Shown here one piece after another: positions 12,001-21,439 of a DNA stretch of 64,000 bases. This stretch comes from Zeus faber. Taxonomy: Eukaryota > Chordata > Actinopteri > Zeiformes > Zeidae. The stretch covers positions 1-64,000 of the forward strand of contig OY482860.1 of the NCBI GenBank assembly GCA_960531495.1, written 5' to 3'. Numbering within the stretch: the stretch's first letter is position 1; each line of letters starts with the position of its first letter. Below the pieces are notes generated by a model that did not search any database, was not told the DNA's origin, and was given only the letters and a program-made list of their open reading frames with translations. Made by a program: the position numbers and the translations under genes.

Positions 12001-12517
12001 TCGGCTGGACGTATGGCTTCATCCGGCACCAGTGGGGTCAGCCATGTTTCCGTCAGGCAGAGGACGCAACAGTTCCTCGTGTCACGCTGGAATTGAATCC
12101 TCGCTCGAAGTTCATCCATCTTGTTCTCCAGGGACTGGACGTTAGCAAGAAGGATGCTTGGCAGAGGTGGACGGTAAGGTTGCGTCCTCATTCTGACCCG
12201 AATGCCGCCTCGTTTACCTCGGTGCTTCCTCCGTGGGCCGGCTCGTGGAACAGCGACTCCATTTTTGTTGTTGTTGCGAGTGTTCCCGCGTAGGATTTCC
12301 GCCGGCCACTCTGCTCCCACGGATAAAAAGTCCCAAAGTTGTTCGTTTAGGGAAATTTTTATATCCATGAGTGCATCGCGGCCGTATGAGTTAATTGTTG
12401 ATGTTTTTCTGGCGAACATCGTGATAAAAAAAGGAAAAAAATACTAAAGAGTAAGAAAGTAACCGGAGCGCCGGCGCAGGCGACCGCTAGGGGCGGCGCC
12501 ACTATCGCCATCCTGAA
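9007..12517 (-). mobile_element. CR1/L2/Rex1-type LINE, copy B, near full length, inserted in Gypsy
   Basis: Minus-strand LINE of about 3.5 kb. Its 3' end lies at about 9007-9030 with three tandem TTGAATC-type units. Its 5' end lies between the ORF start (12419) and the return of Gypsy RNase H coding sequence at about 12518. Gypsy reading resumes on both sides, so the insertion is clean. A short candidate target duplication CAGGA is seen at both edges; this is weak because such LINEs make short or no duplications. Same family as copy A, opposite orientation. Confidence 0.9.
9501..12419 (-). CDS. LINE endonuclease/reverse transcriptase, intact 972-codon ORF
   Basis: A single uninterrupted ORF. 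Residues 1-80 are basic and low in conservation. The AP-type endonuclease spans about 85-305: TETWL at about 123-127, GDFN at 245-248 and SDH at 295-297, all catalytic signatures present. The RT spans about 500-830: AGPDG at 523-527, IDYSSAFNT at 651-659, GSPQG at 708-712 and the catalytic FADD at 739-742. A conserved C-terminal region follows ([20 protein letters not shown]). The family function is nicking target DNA and reverse-transcribing the LINE RNA there. ATG at 12417-12419 is the first in frame; the copy appears to lack a separate ORF1. With no stop or frameshift and all motifs kept, this is a young, possibly competent copy, though promoter activity cannot be judged. Confidence 0.9.
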   Translation of the reverse strand: MFARKTSTINSYGRDALMDIKISLNEQLWDFLSVGAEWPAEILRGNTRNNNKNGVAVPRAGPRRKHRGKRGGIRVRMRTQPYRPPLPSILLANVQSLENKMDELRARIQFQRDTRNCCVLCLTETWLTPLVPDEAIRPAEAFSVFRGDRTGESGKSKGGGVCLMVNNRWCNANNTKFLSHSCSPNLEQLTILCRPFYLPREFSTVIITAVYIPPQADTDAALSVLYDVLCGFQNRHPDAAVVVTGDFNRANLKKVLPNFHQHITCATRGDRTLDHCYTPYKNGYKPVSLPAFGKSDHAAISLLPVYRPLIARDLVMTREVKRWTDQSEAALQDALTDVDWDVLQASSSDVSEFTEVVVSFVATLADEIVPTVKVRIFPNQKPWVDKSIRCALNARTAAYNDGLVSGNMDNYKAASYNLRRAVRDAKRTYRDTVELQMERGDTRRLWEGLRTITNYKSSSSPATSVDASLANQLNSFYARFESGSSTASSPANWSYTAGDERALSVSVHEVRRALMRVNTRKAAGPDGISGRVLKTCANQLAPVFTTIFNISLAESVVPSCFKRSTVVPVPKIASPTCLNDYRPVALTSVVMKCFERLIKDYICASLPRTLDPLQFAYRQNRSTDDAVSQVLHTTLTHLDGQKGAYVRMLFIDYSSAFNTIVPTRLAVKLLELGLNAPLCTWILDFLTGRPQVVKVGKYMSSSLTLNTGSPQGCVLSPLLYSLYTHDCVARSSSNTIIKFADDTVVVGLITDCDEKAYREEVADLSLWCQDNSLHLNVGKTKELIVDFRRGSQSRTHAPLWINGTSVDKVSSFRYLGVHITEDLTWTVHTDTLVRKARQRLYHLRQLRKFRVSVRILKSFYSGAVESILTGNITAWFGNCTAQDRRDLQRVVRSAERTTGTTLPPLQELYTRRCSSRARRIMKDPHHPNNGLFQLLRSGKRLRSHAARTERLRRSFFPQAIRTVNADLTRGPN

Positions 12518-13320
12518 CTGCGGGGACAGGATGTCGGGTTTGAAATTGCGTGACCCTGGCCGATAGGAGAGGGAGAAATTTAATCGCGTTAGGAAGAGCG
12601 CCCAACGAGCCTGTCCACACCAGAAACGGCAGCTGGGTTCCCTCTGGCCAGTGTCGCCACTCTTCCAGGGCCAATTTGACGGCGAGAAGCTCCCTATTCC
12701 CGATGTCTTAGTTCCTCTCGGCCGGGGTCAAACGCCTGGAGAAGAAGGCACAGGGATGAAATTTCTGGTCGGAGGCGGTTCTCTGGGACAGGACAGCTCC
12801 GACTCCCACGTCGGAGGCGTCCACTTCCACCAAGAACTGCCGTTCGGGGTCAGGCAATACCAGAATGGGGGCTGAAGTGAACCGTGCCTTCAGGGCCAGG
12901 AAGGCGTCGTTGGCGGCAGCGGACCACAGGAACGGCACCTTAGAGGAGGTTAGGGCTGTGAGAGGGGCCGCTACCGTGCTGTAGCCTCGGATGAACCTCC
13001 GATAGAAGTTGGCTTGGTGAACACCGTGGCCCCCTCCAGGAGTTCGAAGGCTGATGAGATGAGGGGCAGGGGATAGCGGTTCTTGACCGTAATGTCGTTG
13101 AGACCACAATAGTCAATACAGGGGCGAAGCGACTTATCCTTCATCTTTACGAATAAGAAGCCAGCCCCCGCCGGGGATGAGGAGGGACGGATGATGCCCG
13201 CCGCAAGAGCGTCGTGTCAATAGTGTTAATATAGGTGTCCATGGCCTCTCTCTCCGGGACGGACAGGGAGCAAAGGCGGCCTCTGGGGGGGGTGGAGCCG
13301 GGCTGGAGGTCGATGGCAAT
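12518..13320 (-). pseudogene. pol: Gypsy RT remnant and RNase H, with deletions
   Basis: Minus strand. RT starts near 13320 and reaches about the first third of the domain (13020-13100, RYPLPLI and the [10 protein letters not shown] stretch). It then jumps straight to the RT connection/RNase H region ([11 protein letters not shown] at about 13000; [17 protein letters not shown] at about 12790; [16 protein letters not shown] at about 12640). The catalytic palm with the YLDD-type box has been deleted. A second small deletion removes part of RNase H around 12615, before LSYRPGSRN at about 12560. Frameshifts are present. LINE copy B interrupts it on the left. Confidence 0.85.
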
Positions 13321-14155
13321 ATCGTATGGCCTGTGCGGGGGAAGGGATGTCGCCTTGGCCTTGCTGAAGACCTCCCTGAAGTCGAGGTACTCGGCGGGGA
13401 CCCCCAACATGTCGGGTGCTGGGAGATGGTGGATGGCTGAGGTTGCGGCGGCTTGCTTCAGGCAGACCTGATGGCACGCAGGACTCCATCCCAGAATAGC
13501 CCCTGTGGTCCAGTGGAGGTGTGGGTTGCGACGCCGGAGCCAGGGCAACCCCAGGAGGAGAGGGTGACGAGGTGAGTGCAGGATGCAGAACCGTATTGTC
13601 TCGTGGTGGTTGCCGGACAGGAGCATGAGGGATGGGAACCGTCTGATGGGTGACTGTCCCCAGGAGGCGGCCATCCAGGGCAGTTGCAGGAACTGGAGAG
13701 GGCAGGAGAACTCGGCCAACACCCAGCTGCCGTGCTAGGTTATCGTCGATGATGTTAACATCGGAACCAGAGTCAATAAGTATGGCGAGGGAATGTGAGC
13801 CTTGGGGCAGCAGCCACCGAGCCTGGCACAAGGAGCGTAGGTTGGAGGGGGATTTGGAGGTGTGGCTCACCAGGAACTCCTCCCTCACTGGCCCGGCTCT
13901 TTTACCGGACACCTGGAAATGTAGTGTCCAGCTAGACCGCAGTAGAGGCAAAGGTTCCCCACCCGGCGTCTCTCCTTCTCCTCCGGGAGAAGAAGAGACC
14001 GGCCTCTCCCAGGCCTCACTCGTGGGTTTACAGGCCGGAAGAGCTGACGGCCCGGAGGAACCTCGAAGACGGGTTGCTGGGCGGCGCTCCATTTGCCTCC
14101 GACGCCTCTCTCGCTGCCGGGTTCCCATCAGGAATGCGTCCATCCGGGGAATTAT
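13321..14155 (-). pseudogene. Gypsy gag zinc knuckle and protease remnant
   Basis: Minus strand. The start near 14155 reads as gag C-terminal (MGTRQRERRRR). A CCHC knuckle of the form C-x2-C-x4-H-x4-C lies around 13900-13945, but in a frame different from the long surrounding ORF, so there is a frameshift. The protease follows with the catalytic ILIDSGSDVNII at about 13750-13790. The RT linker continues in another frame (13147-13722; HPLLLGLPWL). Gag upstream of the knuckle is missing, replaced by foreign integrase. Confidence 0.8.
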
Positions 14156-17090
14156 GTCCATCATTAAAACTTTTGCCACTGTTGACTCCGTGGCATGTTT
14201 GGCGGGGAAGTCTTCCACCCATTTGGAAAACATGTCAACCATGACCAGACTGTATTTTTTGTTTTTGCACAGTTGGACAAAATCCATCATTACATGTTGG
14301 AACGGGCGTGTTGGAGTCGGGTGTGCGGTGGGGTGTGTGAGGCCCTGTGGCCTGCCAGGATTGTGTTGGGCGCAGATTACGCATTTGCTGCAGTATGTGG
14401 CCGGAAATGAGGAGAAGTATTTTGTGAACCAATGTGTTTGTACTGCTGTGCACATCCCTCCTTTTGACACGTGGTCTAAACCATGTGACAACTTAGCGAA
14501 ACAGGGGAACAGGCGCCTAGGCAGGCAGGGTTTCTCGTCGGGGCCCATCCAAATGCTGTCGTGGAGGGTGGCCCCGCAGTTGGACCAAGTCCTGCGTTCG
14601 TCTGTGGAGGAGAGGGAGAGGAAGTCAGAGAAGGGGGGTGTGGTGGGTGTGGGGGGAGGGGAGGAGTAGAGGGAGTGGGAGTGAGTGAGGGGTCGACGAG
14701 CCGTGGCCTTTGCGGCTGCATTGGCGCAGGCATTGCCGAGGGAGACAGGATCCGTGTTGGAGGTGTGTGCAGCGCATTAACAGACGGCGATAGACGTGGG
14801 TAGGAGGATAGCCTCCAGGAGTGCCGCCACCTTGTGGTGGTGCAGGATGGGTTTGCCGTCAGATTTTAAGAACTGTCTGTGTTTCCAGAGGGCGCCAAAA
14901 TCGCGCACAATGCCAACGCAGAGTCAGTGTAGACTGTCACCGAGTGGCCATCGGCCAGTTTGCACGCCTCAGTTAGGGCGACGAGCTCTGCTGCCTGTGC
15001 TGAGAAATGAGAAGGGAGGGGGTAGGAGAGAATGACAGAGTGGTTTCGGGCCGGTTTCGGGGTGACGGAACGCGGATCCATCTAGATAGAAAACAAAATC
15101 AGGGTTAGTCGGCGGAACATCAGTGAGATCCGAGCAGGGCGTACAGATGAGGTTGAGTATGGCGGAGCAGGAGTGTGGTGTGCCGTCGCCTGGGAGGGGC
15201 AGTAATGTGGGTTAAGGGTGGTACAGTGGCGCACCGTGACATGAGGAAGCCCCAAGAGGACAGTGTGATATCGGGGCCAGCGAGCTGCCGAGATGTGAGA
15301 GGATTCTGTTCTTGTAAAATGCTGGAGACAGAGTGGGGAACAAATAGATTCAGGGGGGCAAAGCCCACAAAGTCGCGCGTGGCCAGTACAACCTTTTCAC
15401 AGGCCGTAACGGCGCACAGACAAGAAGGGAGGCCACGGGCCACCGGGTCCAATAGGCATGAGAAGAACCCCACAGGCCTGAGGACTTCGCCATGTTTCTG
15501 CAACAGAACGGTAGTCATGCTGCCCTGACGTTCGTCTATGAACTGGACAAAGGAGCGAAGATGGTCTAGGAGTCCCAGTGTCGGGGAGACCTGGAGGGAC
15601 TTCTTAAGGGCCTCAAAGACGGTGTAGGCGTCCTCGGTCCATGTTAGTGGAGAAGAGGCCATGAGGGTCCTGGACAGGGTGATTTCCCTAAGAGGGCGGT
15701 TGTGAGCGGAAAAATTAGGGATGAAATGGGGGCAGTAGGAGCACATGCCGAGAAAGGAAAGCATTTGCATTTTGTTGTGTGGTCTGGGAACATCGATGAT
15801 GGCCTGGATTCTGGCGGGGGACAGAGTCTTCCCCTGTGGTGTAATGACGTGACCAAGGAAGACCACCTTTTGGGAGACAAACTGAAGTTTGCTTAGAGAA
15901 ACCTTGTGACCCTCAGATGAGAGGTGGTCCAAAAGCGTGAGGGTGTCTTGTTCGCACTGGGCCTTTGTGGGCGCGGCTGTCAGGGTTCGCCCGGGTCCTA
16001 CCAGCATCAGCCACTAGATGCCGCCAGTACTGCCTTTTCAAGGTTGCTCTGCTTCACCTATTTCTGTTCCTGATTACCCTGCCTCATTAGGTTATATGTT
16101 TCACCTGTGTCTCGTTTGGTCGTCCCTATTTAGACCCTGTCGTTTGTGTCCTCGGGCGCTCAGTCTTGAGTTTGTCTAACCTCATGACAACGCTCTTGTT
16201 CCAAGCTCCCAAGACTTATTTGTTTTTGCCCAGTTTTTGTACTTGTTTTGAGTAAACCTCTATTTTTGCCACCTCGCCTCTGCCTTGTTCTGTGCACCTG
16301 GGTTCACTCAGCATACCCCCTAACAGCGGCGATGAGAAGGTCGTCCACATATTGTAGGAGGGCAGTGCGTTCTGTAAGGTCGAGAGGGGCAAGGCTGTGG
16401 GCAAGAGCCTCGCAGAAGAGGGTGGGACCCCAGGTGAGACCGGCATAGACACGTCCAGGTGTATTGTTTCCCTGCGAAGTGGAAGGCGAACCAGAACCAG
16501 GAGTCCGGGTGAACTGGGACGGAGAAAAGGGCGGTGGAAAGGTCAACAACAGAAAATCAGAAGGTCCCTGTAGGGATCAGGCCCATGATTGTGTATGGGT
16601 TAGGAACGTTTGGAGCGGGGGGGTCGATGGCCACATTAACGGCCTGTAAGTCCTGGATGAAGTGCCACTCCGTGGGCTGTCCCTGAGGGCGGATTTTCTT
16701 TACCGGAAATATCGGTGTTTGGACGGGGGAATCGTCGCACGGGACGATAATCCCAGCCTTAAGGAGTGACTTGAAGACGGGGGTGATGCCGTTGATGGCT
16801 GTCTGTCCGGTGGATATTGTTTCTGTGGCGGGCAAAAAGCGGATTTGGGTTTGATGTGTACTGACAGGCAGTATTTGATAAGGTCCACATCGTACTTCCC
16901 TTGTGCCCAGAGGGTAGGGATCACATTTGTGCTTTCTTAGAAAACAGACATCCGCCTCAGATGTGGTGACTGGTTTCAAAAACAACAAGTTGTGCAGCCG
17001 TGTCAGCAGTCTTCCGCTACTTGCAAGCACGCAGACACACGAGTGGATAAGTAACAAACAAGTTGGCATCGATATTTGCCTCTAATCATG
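14156..17090 (-). pseudogene. pol: Retroviral pol (RT-RNase H-integrase) of an ERV, broken
   Basis: Minus strand, class resembling gamma/epsilon retroviral pol. RT begins near 17069-16560 (IIVPCDDSPVQTPIFPVKK; NPYTIMG). An in-frame stop at about 16555 is followed by the first catalytic region (VVDLSTALF at about 16540). Then comes a frame change and the YVDD box at about 16345-16356. A solo LTR interrupts it at 15978-16325, and RT thumb/connection resumes (15120-15977; FLGHVITPQGKTLSP). RNase H is at 14866-15081 (AAELVALTEAC; VTVYTDSA). Integrase follows at 14156-14548 (CSKCVICAQHNPGRP; MMDFVQL; SLVMVDMFSKWVE) and stops abruptly before the second catalytic Asp, fused to Gypsy gag. No gag, LTR or env of this element is visible next to it. 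Confidence 0.85.
15978..16325. mobile_element. Solo LTR, 348 bp, with 5-bp target duplication
   Basis: Begins TGTCAGGG and ends CCCTAACA, a TG...CA LTR with near-inverted ends. It is flanked by a perfect direct repeat GCGGC (15973-15977 and 16326-16330). It sits inside the RT gene a few codons after the YVDD box, and the reading frame on the two sides is contiguous once one GCGGC is discounted. Plus-strand TATTTAGACC (about 16127) resembles a promoter box and would fit plus orientation. The 5-bp duplication is typical of Gypsy-like LTR elements; it is not the LTR of the Gypsy at 7170. Confidence 0.9.
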
Positions 17091-17099
17091 CTTCTCGTA

Positions 17100-18129
17100 C
17101 ATCCTGAGATTTGAATCCTACCCATATTAGCTTAGAACACATACACCCGCACATCAATCCTACTCCAAACAACACTCCACCGGACCAGGGCCTGTGGGGC
17201 AGGAGGGGTGCGAGTGATTCGGGTTTGATTTGCCTGAAGGACTCACACCCCCAACCTCGCAATTTTCACTGCAATTACCAACAGCACACATTGAGCACTG
17301 GGGTTTTCCCGGGGTGGCTGGTCGCTGGCGGGTCGATTTTGTTGGCCAGGGGCCGGTCGGGTAGGCCCCCCTGCCGGCTGGGCTGGAGTCCTGACAGCTT
17401 GCTCCTGGAGGCTTAGGATGTGCTGCGATCTGGCGGGGCTGTGGAGAGCGTCGCCGGGTGCCTTCTGGGGCCCCTGGGGGGACTGCTTGCCATTGTGGGT
17501 GTGGGTTGGGGTGTGGCTGTTTGCCTTTTGCTTCTGCTGCACAGCTCCTCTGCGGCGGGCACCCAGGGTGCTGGGGGTGGTGGACGGCCTGTGTATCTGG
17601 CGGCCTGCTGACATCGGCAGAGGGCTGGGGGCACACTGCTATGTGTGCTCAGGCACTCACGCTGGGTAGAGTCCTGGCGGAGTCCTGCCGGCTCACCCAG
17701 GGCTGGCGGCTCGGGCGGGGTGTCGGTCTGTCACCGTGGGGCCAGGATCCGAGCCTCCAGTCCGTGCCATGCGCCCACGGCCTGGGTTCTGTGCCTGCAG
17801 CTGCATCTTGTGCCTGCACCTGGGGGTTGGTTGTATGTGTGCGCCTTTGGGGTGCGGGGTCTCCTTGTGCCCCCTGGGACTGGGTAATGCTCCTTGGGGC
17901 TGGGCATGGGGGGTGCTCCACGCCCCTCTGGCTTCTCTGGGGGCCTGGGGGTCTTCTGTGGCCACAGGGCAGGATACTCGGGGTCCTGCAGCCATAGGGT
18001 GTCTACAGGGCTGCCGAGTTCAGGGGGCTTCGGGGCCTTTCCGCTGCTTAAAGGTGCCGCGACATAATATCGACCCTCTACACCAGTACCAATGGGGATA
18101 AGTCATGTACACTCACCGGTGGACATATT

Positions 18130-18200
<71 letters not shown>

Positions 18201-18295
18201 AACAGGCGGTCCCATGACACACGAACACACCACCACACTTGCTTAGAGTGCACCCCAGCACACTCCTGGTTGCATCCCCCCCCCCCCCAAGAGTG
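17100..18295. repeat. GC-rich dispersed repeat, copy 1, with internal (CA)n
   Basis: Shares long ordered blocks with 52120-52930, 57540-58530 and 63800-64000. Examples are GCACTGGGG + TTTCCCGGGGTGG (17300/52900), CTGGGTAATGCTCC-type text (17885/58085) and GATAAGTCATGTA + ACTCACCGGTGGACA (18095/58305). It contains a CA array and ends in a C-run. Open frames in it are long only because the sequence is GC-rich; none resembles a protein family. Confidence 0.85.
18131..18193. repeat. (CA)n microsatellite
   Basis: About 30 CA dinucleotides in a row, embedded at the conserved place where copy 3 of the GC-rich repeat also carries CA repeats (58333-58360). Confidence 0.95.
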
Positions 18296-19400
18296 GTTGA
18301 ACCAAGGGAAGATATGGAACACTGTGGAACAGATAGTTGTGGTATGCACCCTAAAGCAATGGAGTGATATACTGTGGGCGACGATGAGTCAGGGAACAAC
18401 ATCTAAACCTCTGGGCACGCTGGCGGAGATTGGAACAAGACACCTGAGGGCTGGGAACCGACCCTGATACCGGGAGCAGTGGGGCCACTGGATGCTTACG
18501 ACTGGCGCAGAGTACAAGGCAACAAACTAGTTAGGTGTCCGCGGTCCACGTCTAACCCTCAGCCCCTGAGCACAGGAGACTCACAGGCACCACACACGAT
18601 TAAATGTTGAGACGACTGAAGAAACCAGCTGAAAAGTGTGCAGATGGATTCTCCTGAGGAGGTTGTTGGTATAGACTTGATCTCTGAGGATGGAGATGAA
18701 GGGAGAACCGTGCTGGAATGTCTGGATGCTGGACACTGAGGATAGCTCAACCGCCTCCAGATGGAGAGCATAACTATCGACGGCCCGGTCTGAGGACATT
18801 GGACAGATACTACGTAGTACAAACAGACCCGATCTCAAGGAGTGATGACCTCAAGGAGCTAAGGAAGACAGATCTGATGCTGCCTGGGAAAAGACAAACG
18901 GAGAATGTAAAGGAGTACATGATGGAACATTTCCCGATGGTGGAGGAGAGCACCACCTGCGAGGAGGTTAAGAAGCTTTGGCTGGCAAGACTCTTCAAGG
19001 GGCCGCGAGGAAACCAAGGCAAAGACCACGCCAGAGCAGAAGAGGGCCCTCTTCCAGTCTTGTAAAGAGACAGCGGAAGGGGCCAGGAAGTGATGGCCAC
19101 CAAGCAGCGGGTGACCCTGGAGAATGCCTATCGGGTGGGGGATGACATCTATACCAACATTCAGGATGTTCCCTACCTAGTAGAGGCCTGAGGTATCCAT
19201 GACCGCACACGATAAGTTCTATAGGATATCTTACAGTGGAGCTGGTGGACGAGACAAAGAGAAAGGTACCTTATTGCATCTGGAAGGGTACCATATGGGT
19301 CTTAGGACCCCAAAACCTGATTATGAACAAAGACTTGGCAGACATACACACACACACGCTATGGAGTTATAGTTAGATGGTACTGGCTAAGTATTGGAAG
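18296..19400 (+). pseudogene. Unassigned decayed coding remnants, upstream part of a retrovirus-like element
   Basis: After the C-run, an open stretch to 18467 has protein-like composition (LKQWSDILWATM). A later stretch at about 18650-18720 reads as an acidic segment from an ATG (MDSPEEVVGIDLISEDGDEG), then breaks. An open segment at 18718-19065 contains ENVKEYMMEHFPMVEEST and GPRGNQGKDHARAEE. I do not recognise the family. Its position upstream of env-like sequence on the same strand, and the absence of resemblance to surrounding repeats, suggest gag- or accessory-type remnants. Confidence 0.3.
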
Positions 19401-19795
19401 AATCTGAAGGAGCTGACCCTGGGACAGGGGATTGAGGTCCTTCCCCAAAGCCATGTGCATCAGCTTCTGAGGAAAGATACGGTGGAAATTACGAAAGCTA
19501 CCAACGCCAGGTGGGGGAGAGGGGAAGACATCATACTGGACCCAGACCTGGAGATAAGGCCAGTGGCCGCTGCTTAAGCAAAACCACCCAAACTGGACAT
19601 AACAAAAACAGAGACGTATGAGTGGGGGCACCAACGGCTCAAAGAAAGGATGGGATGAACGACGATCACTGGTGCGAAGCCCGTGGATGAGGGGAGGATA
19701 AGAACCAGCGGCGACAGCAGAGGCCGGCCGGGGAGCCAGCGGGCCAAGGTGGCGACAAGCTGTGAACAGCGGTTGGCCATATTGTTCTCTTCTAA

Positions 19796-20257
19796 ATGGA
19801 CAGGGTTGGGTTGTTGACAGTGCTGGCCCATCAAGTAACAGCGTTTTTTAGGGTCTATCGAGATCCTGGGGACCCGATGCATGCGAATGGACTAGCAGAA
19901 CTGTCTGATTCTAAGCGGAAAAAGGCCATCGAAGGAGGATTTGAAGGCCCGTGGGAACTGACTAAGTGGGGGAAATTGATTGGGGAGGTATTCCTCAATC
20001 CCTGGATCTCAGAGAAAACAGTTCTCCTGGAAATACTCAGAGAAGAGAGGGGAAGAAGGAATACATTTCAGTACAGGGTAACAAGTCTGGACGCCTGGGT
20101 GCATGAGGAGGCATTGATTAAGGAGAAAAGAGCAATTGTGACTGTCACGCCAGAGGACAGGCATCAGGAAAAGCAATTGCAGATCCCAGGGTCTCATGTG
20201 ACTAGAGCAGCAGACCTGAGTTGCCCGGAAAAACGATCAAAGTGCCAATTACAGTGA
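19796..20257 (+). pseudogene. Unidentified 153-codon open segment
   Basis: The longest open stretch in the unassigned element. It shows protein-like blocks (ELTKWGKLIGEVFLNPW; TVLLEILREERG) and mixed charged composition, unlike the low-complexity ORFs elsewhere. There is no recognised motif. It may be part of a degraded structural or accessory gene of the element spanning about 18.3-25.1 kb. Upstream and downstream frames are broken by stops. Confidence 0.3.
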
Positions 20258-20984
20258 GAATGGTGACTGTGACATTCTTTGGCGTATTCTCCTTTGGGGC
20301 GGAGCTGACATAAGTAAATCTGGAAGTGACGGGGACGGAGGAAGGAGAAGGCTCCCCAAGCGAACAAGGGCTGAAGCTGCCGAAGCCCAGGGGGAAAGGA
20401 CATATCTTTCACTTCTTCAGAAGAAGAGGCAAGGAGAAGGAGTAGGACAGGGAATGACAGAACCACATGGTCGTCGTGGGCAGTATCGTCTCCAGGAGAA
20501 GAAAAATCCAGTAAAGAAGAAAATTAGCAAAACTAAAGGCAAAACTAAAACATCTAACCCTTGTAGAGAATACTCAGTGGATAAGATACAGCACTCCAAG
20601 CTACTTTTGCAGTTTTTGGAGAGAACACAAAGGAAAGGAGACCACGCTCGCCATGGCTGCTGAGTGCTAAACAGCTGAAGGAAGAACAATGGGAAGGACC
20701 TCGACCACGCCAAGACAGAGTGTCAGTGATTACATGGATGTGGGTGTGACAGAAGTTTGATCCCCCAGCCGGGGTGTGGGACAGCTTCTATATAGGAGAA
20801 GAGGCACCTCCATATAGGGCAGATTGGCGCCGACACCTGAAGAAAGATCTTCTATAGAGTACTGAGGTGGTGGCATCTTACAACACGAGTATGAGGGATG
20901 AGTTTTGCCCAGCCACTGGACGTTGGATTAAATTTTACACTAAGGAGACAACGACGATCTTGATCACCTAAAAACGACCCAAGC

Positions 20985-21176
20985 ATGGACTCACGACGAA
21001 AAAGAATTATAGGCTGCAGGGTGGTCAGGGTGACATGGGGAGTAGTGGCTCTGTTCATTCTCATCCTCTGTGGCTACAAACAATGGGAAATAAACAGGTA
21101 CAGAGGGGAAGACATCAGCAACAATGGAACCATGATTTGTTGGCAAACTGAGGAAGAGAGGCCTAGACTCCAGTGA
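20985..21176 (+). pseudogene. env: Env-leader-like segment with one membrane span
   Basis: An ATG-started 63-codon ORF: a short basic N-terminus (MDSRRKR), one strongly hydrophobic span (VTWGVVALFILILCGY, about residues 17-32), then a polar segment with an NGT glycosylation site. This layout fits a signal-anchor or leader of a retroviral envelope, and the downstream sequence (21440-22430) also looks env-like. No specific family is assigned; the leader layout is faintly reminiscent of spumavirus Env leaders, but I would not claim that. Confidence 0.4.
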
Positions 21177-21215
21177 TTTAACAAACTGCAATGGTTACCC
21201 CGAGATGGCCCAGCT

Positions 21216-21257
21216 AGGTTAGGGTTAGGGTTAGGGTTATGGTTAGGGTTAGGGTTA
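21216..21257. repeat. Interstitial telomeric repeat (TTAGGG)n
   Basis: About seven GGTTAG units with one GGTTAT variant are directly visible. It interrupts the env-like stretch, whose reading continues on both sides in degraded form. Confidence 0.95.
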
Positions 21258-21439
21258 CAGTCTATGGGTCCTGGTTGAGATACAAGACCCCAAGGGGAGG
21301 AGAATTCAATGGGACCGGTATTACGACTGGGTATGTTGGACTAGCAATGTTCGAACGAGAGCAAGGAGAGTTTCGAGGAGGAAATGATGAGACGAGAACA
21401 GTAATTGCCGCAAGGTGTTTCAAAGAAAAGGATGGACCT

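Larger units (their letters stand above)
7170..14155 (-). mobile_element. Chromodomain-containing Gypsy LTR retrotransposon, interrupted and deleted
   Basis: On the minus strand the order is gag zinc knuckle, protease, start of RT, RNase H, (LINE copy B inserted), integrase, chromodomain, 3' LTR. This is the Ty3/Gypsy gene order. Its 5' LTR and most of gag are missing: the right end at about 14155 is fused to integrase of a different, retroviral pol. RT is missing its catalytic centre. The 3' LTR edge starts at 7170 with TGTAACGG (ends CCGTTACA on the minus strand). LINE copy B (9007-12517) occupies the middle. Confidence 0.85.

Noticed and set aside
13650-14669. 339-codon plus-strand open frame
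   Set aside because: Antisense shadow of Gypsy gag/protease and ERV integrase; the minus-strand frames carry the motifs.
17418-18101. Several long overlapping open frames in both strands
   Set aside because: High GC content removes stop codons; the region is a dispersed repeat with no conserved protein text.
20985-21176. Assignment to foamy viruses (spumavirus Env leader)
   Set aside because: Only the general layout fits; no diagnostic residues could be established without a search.
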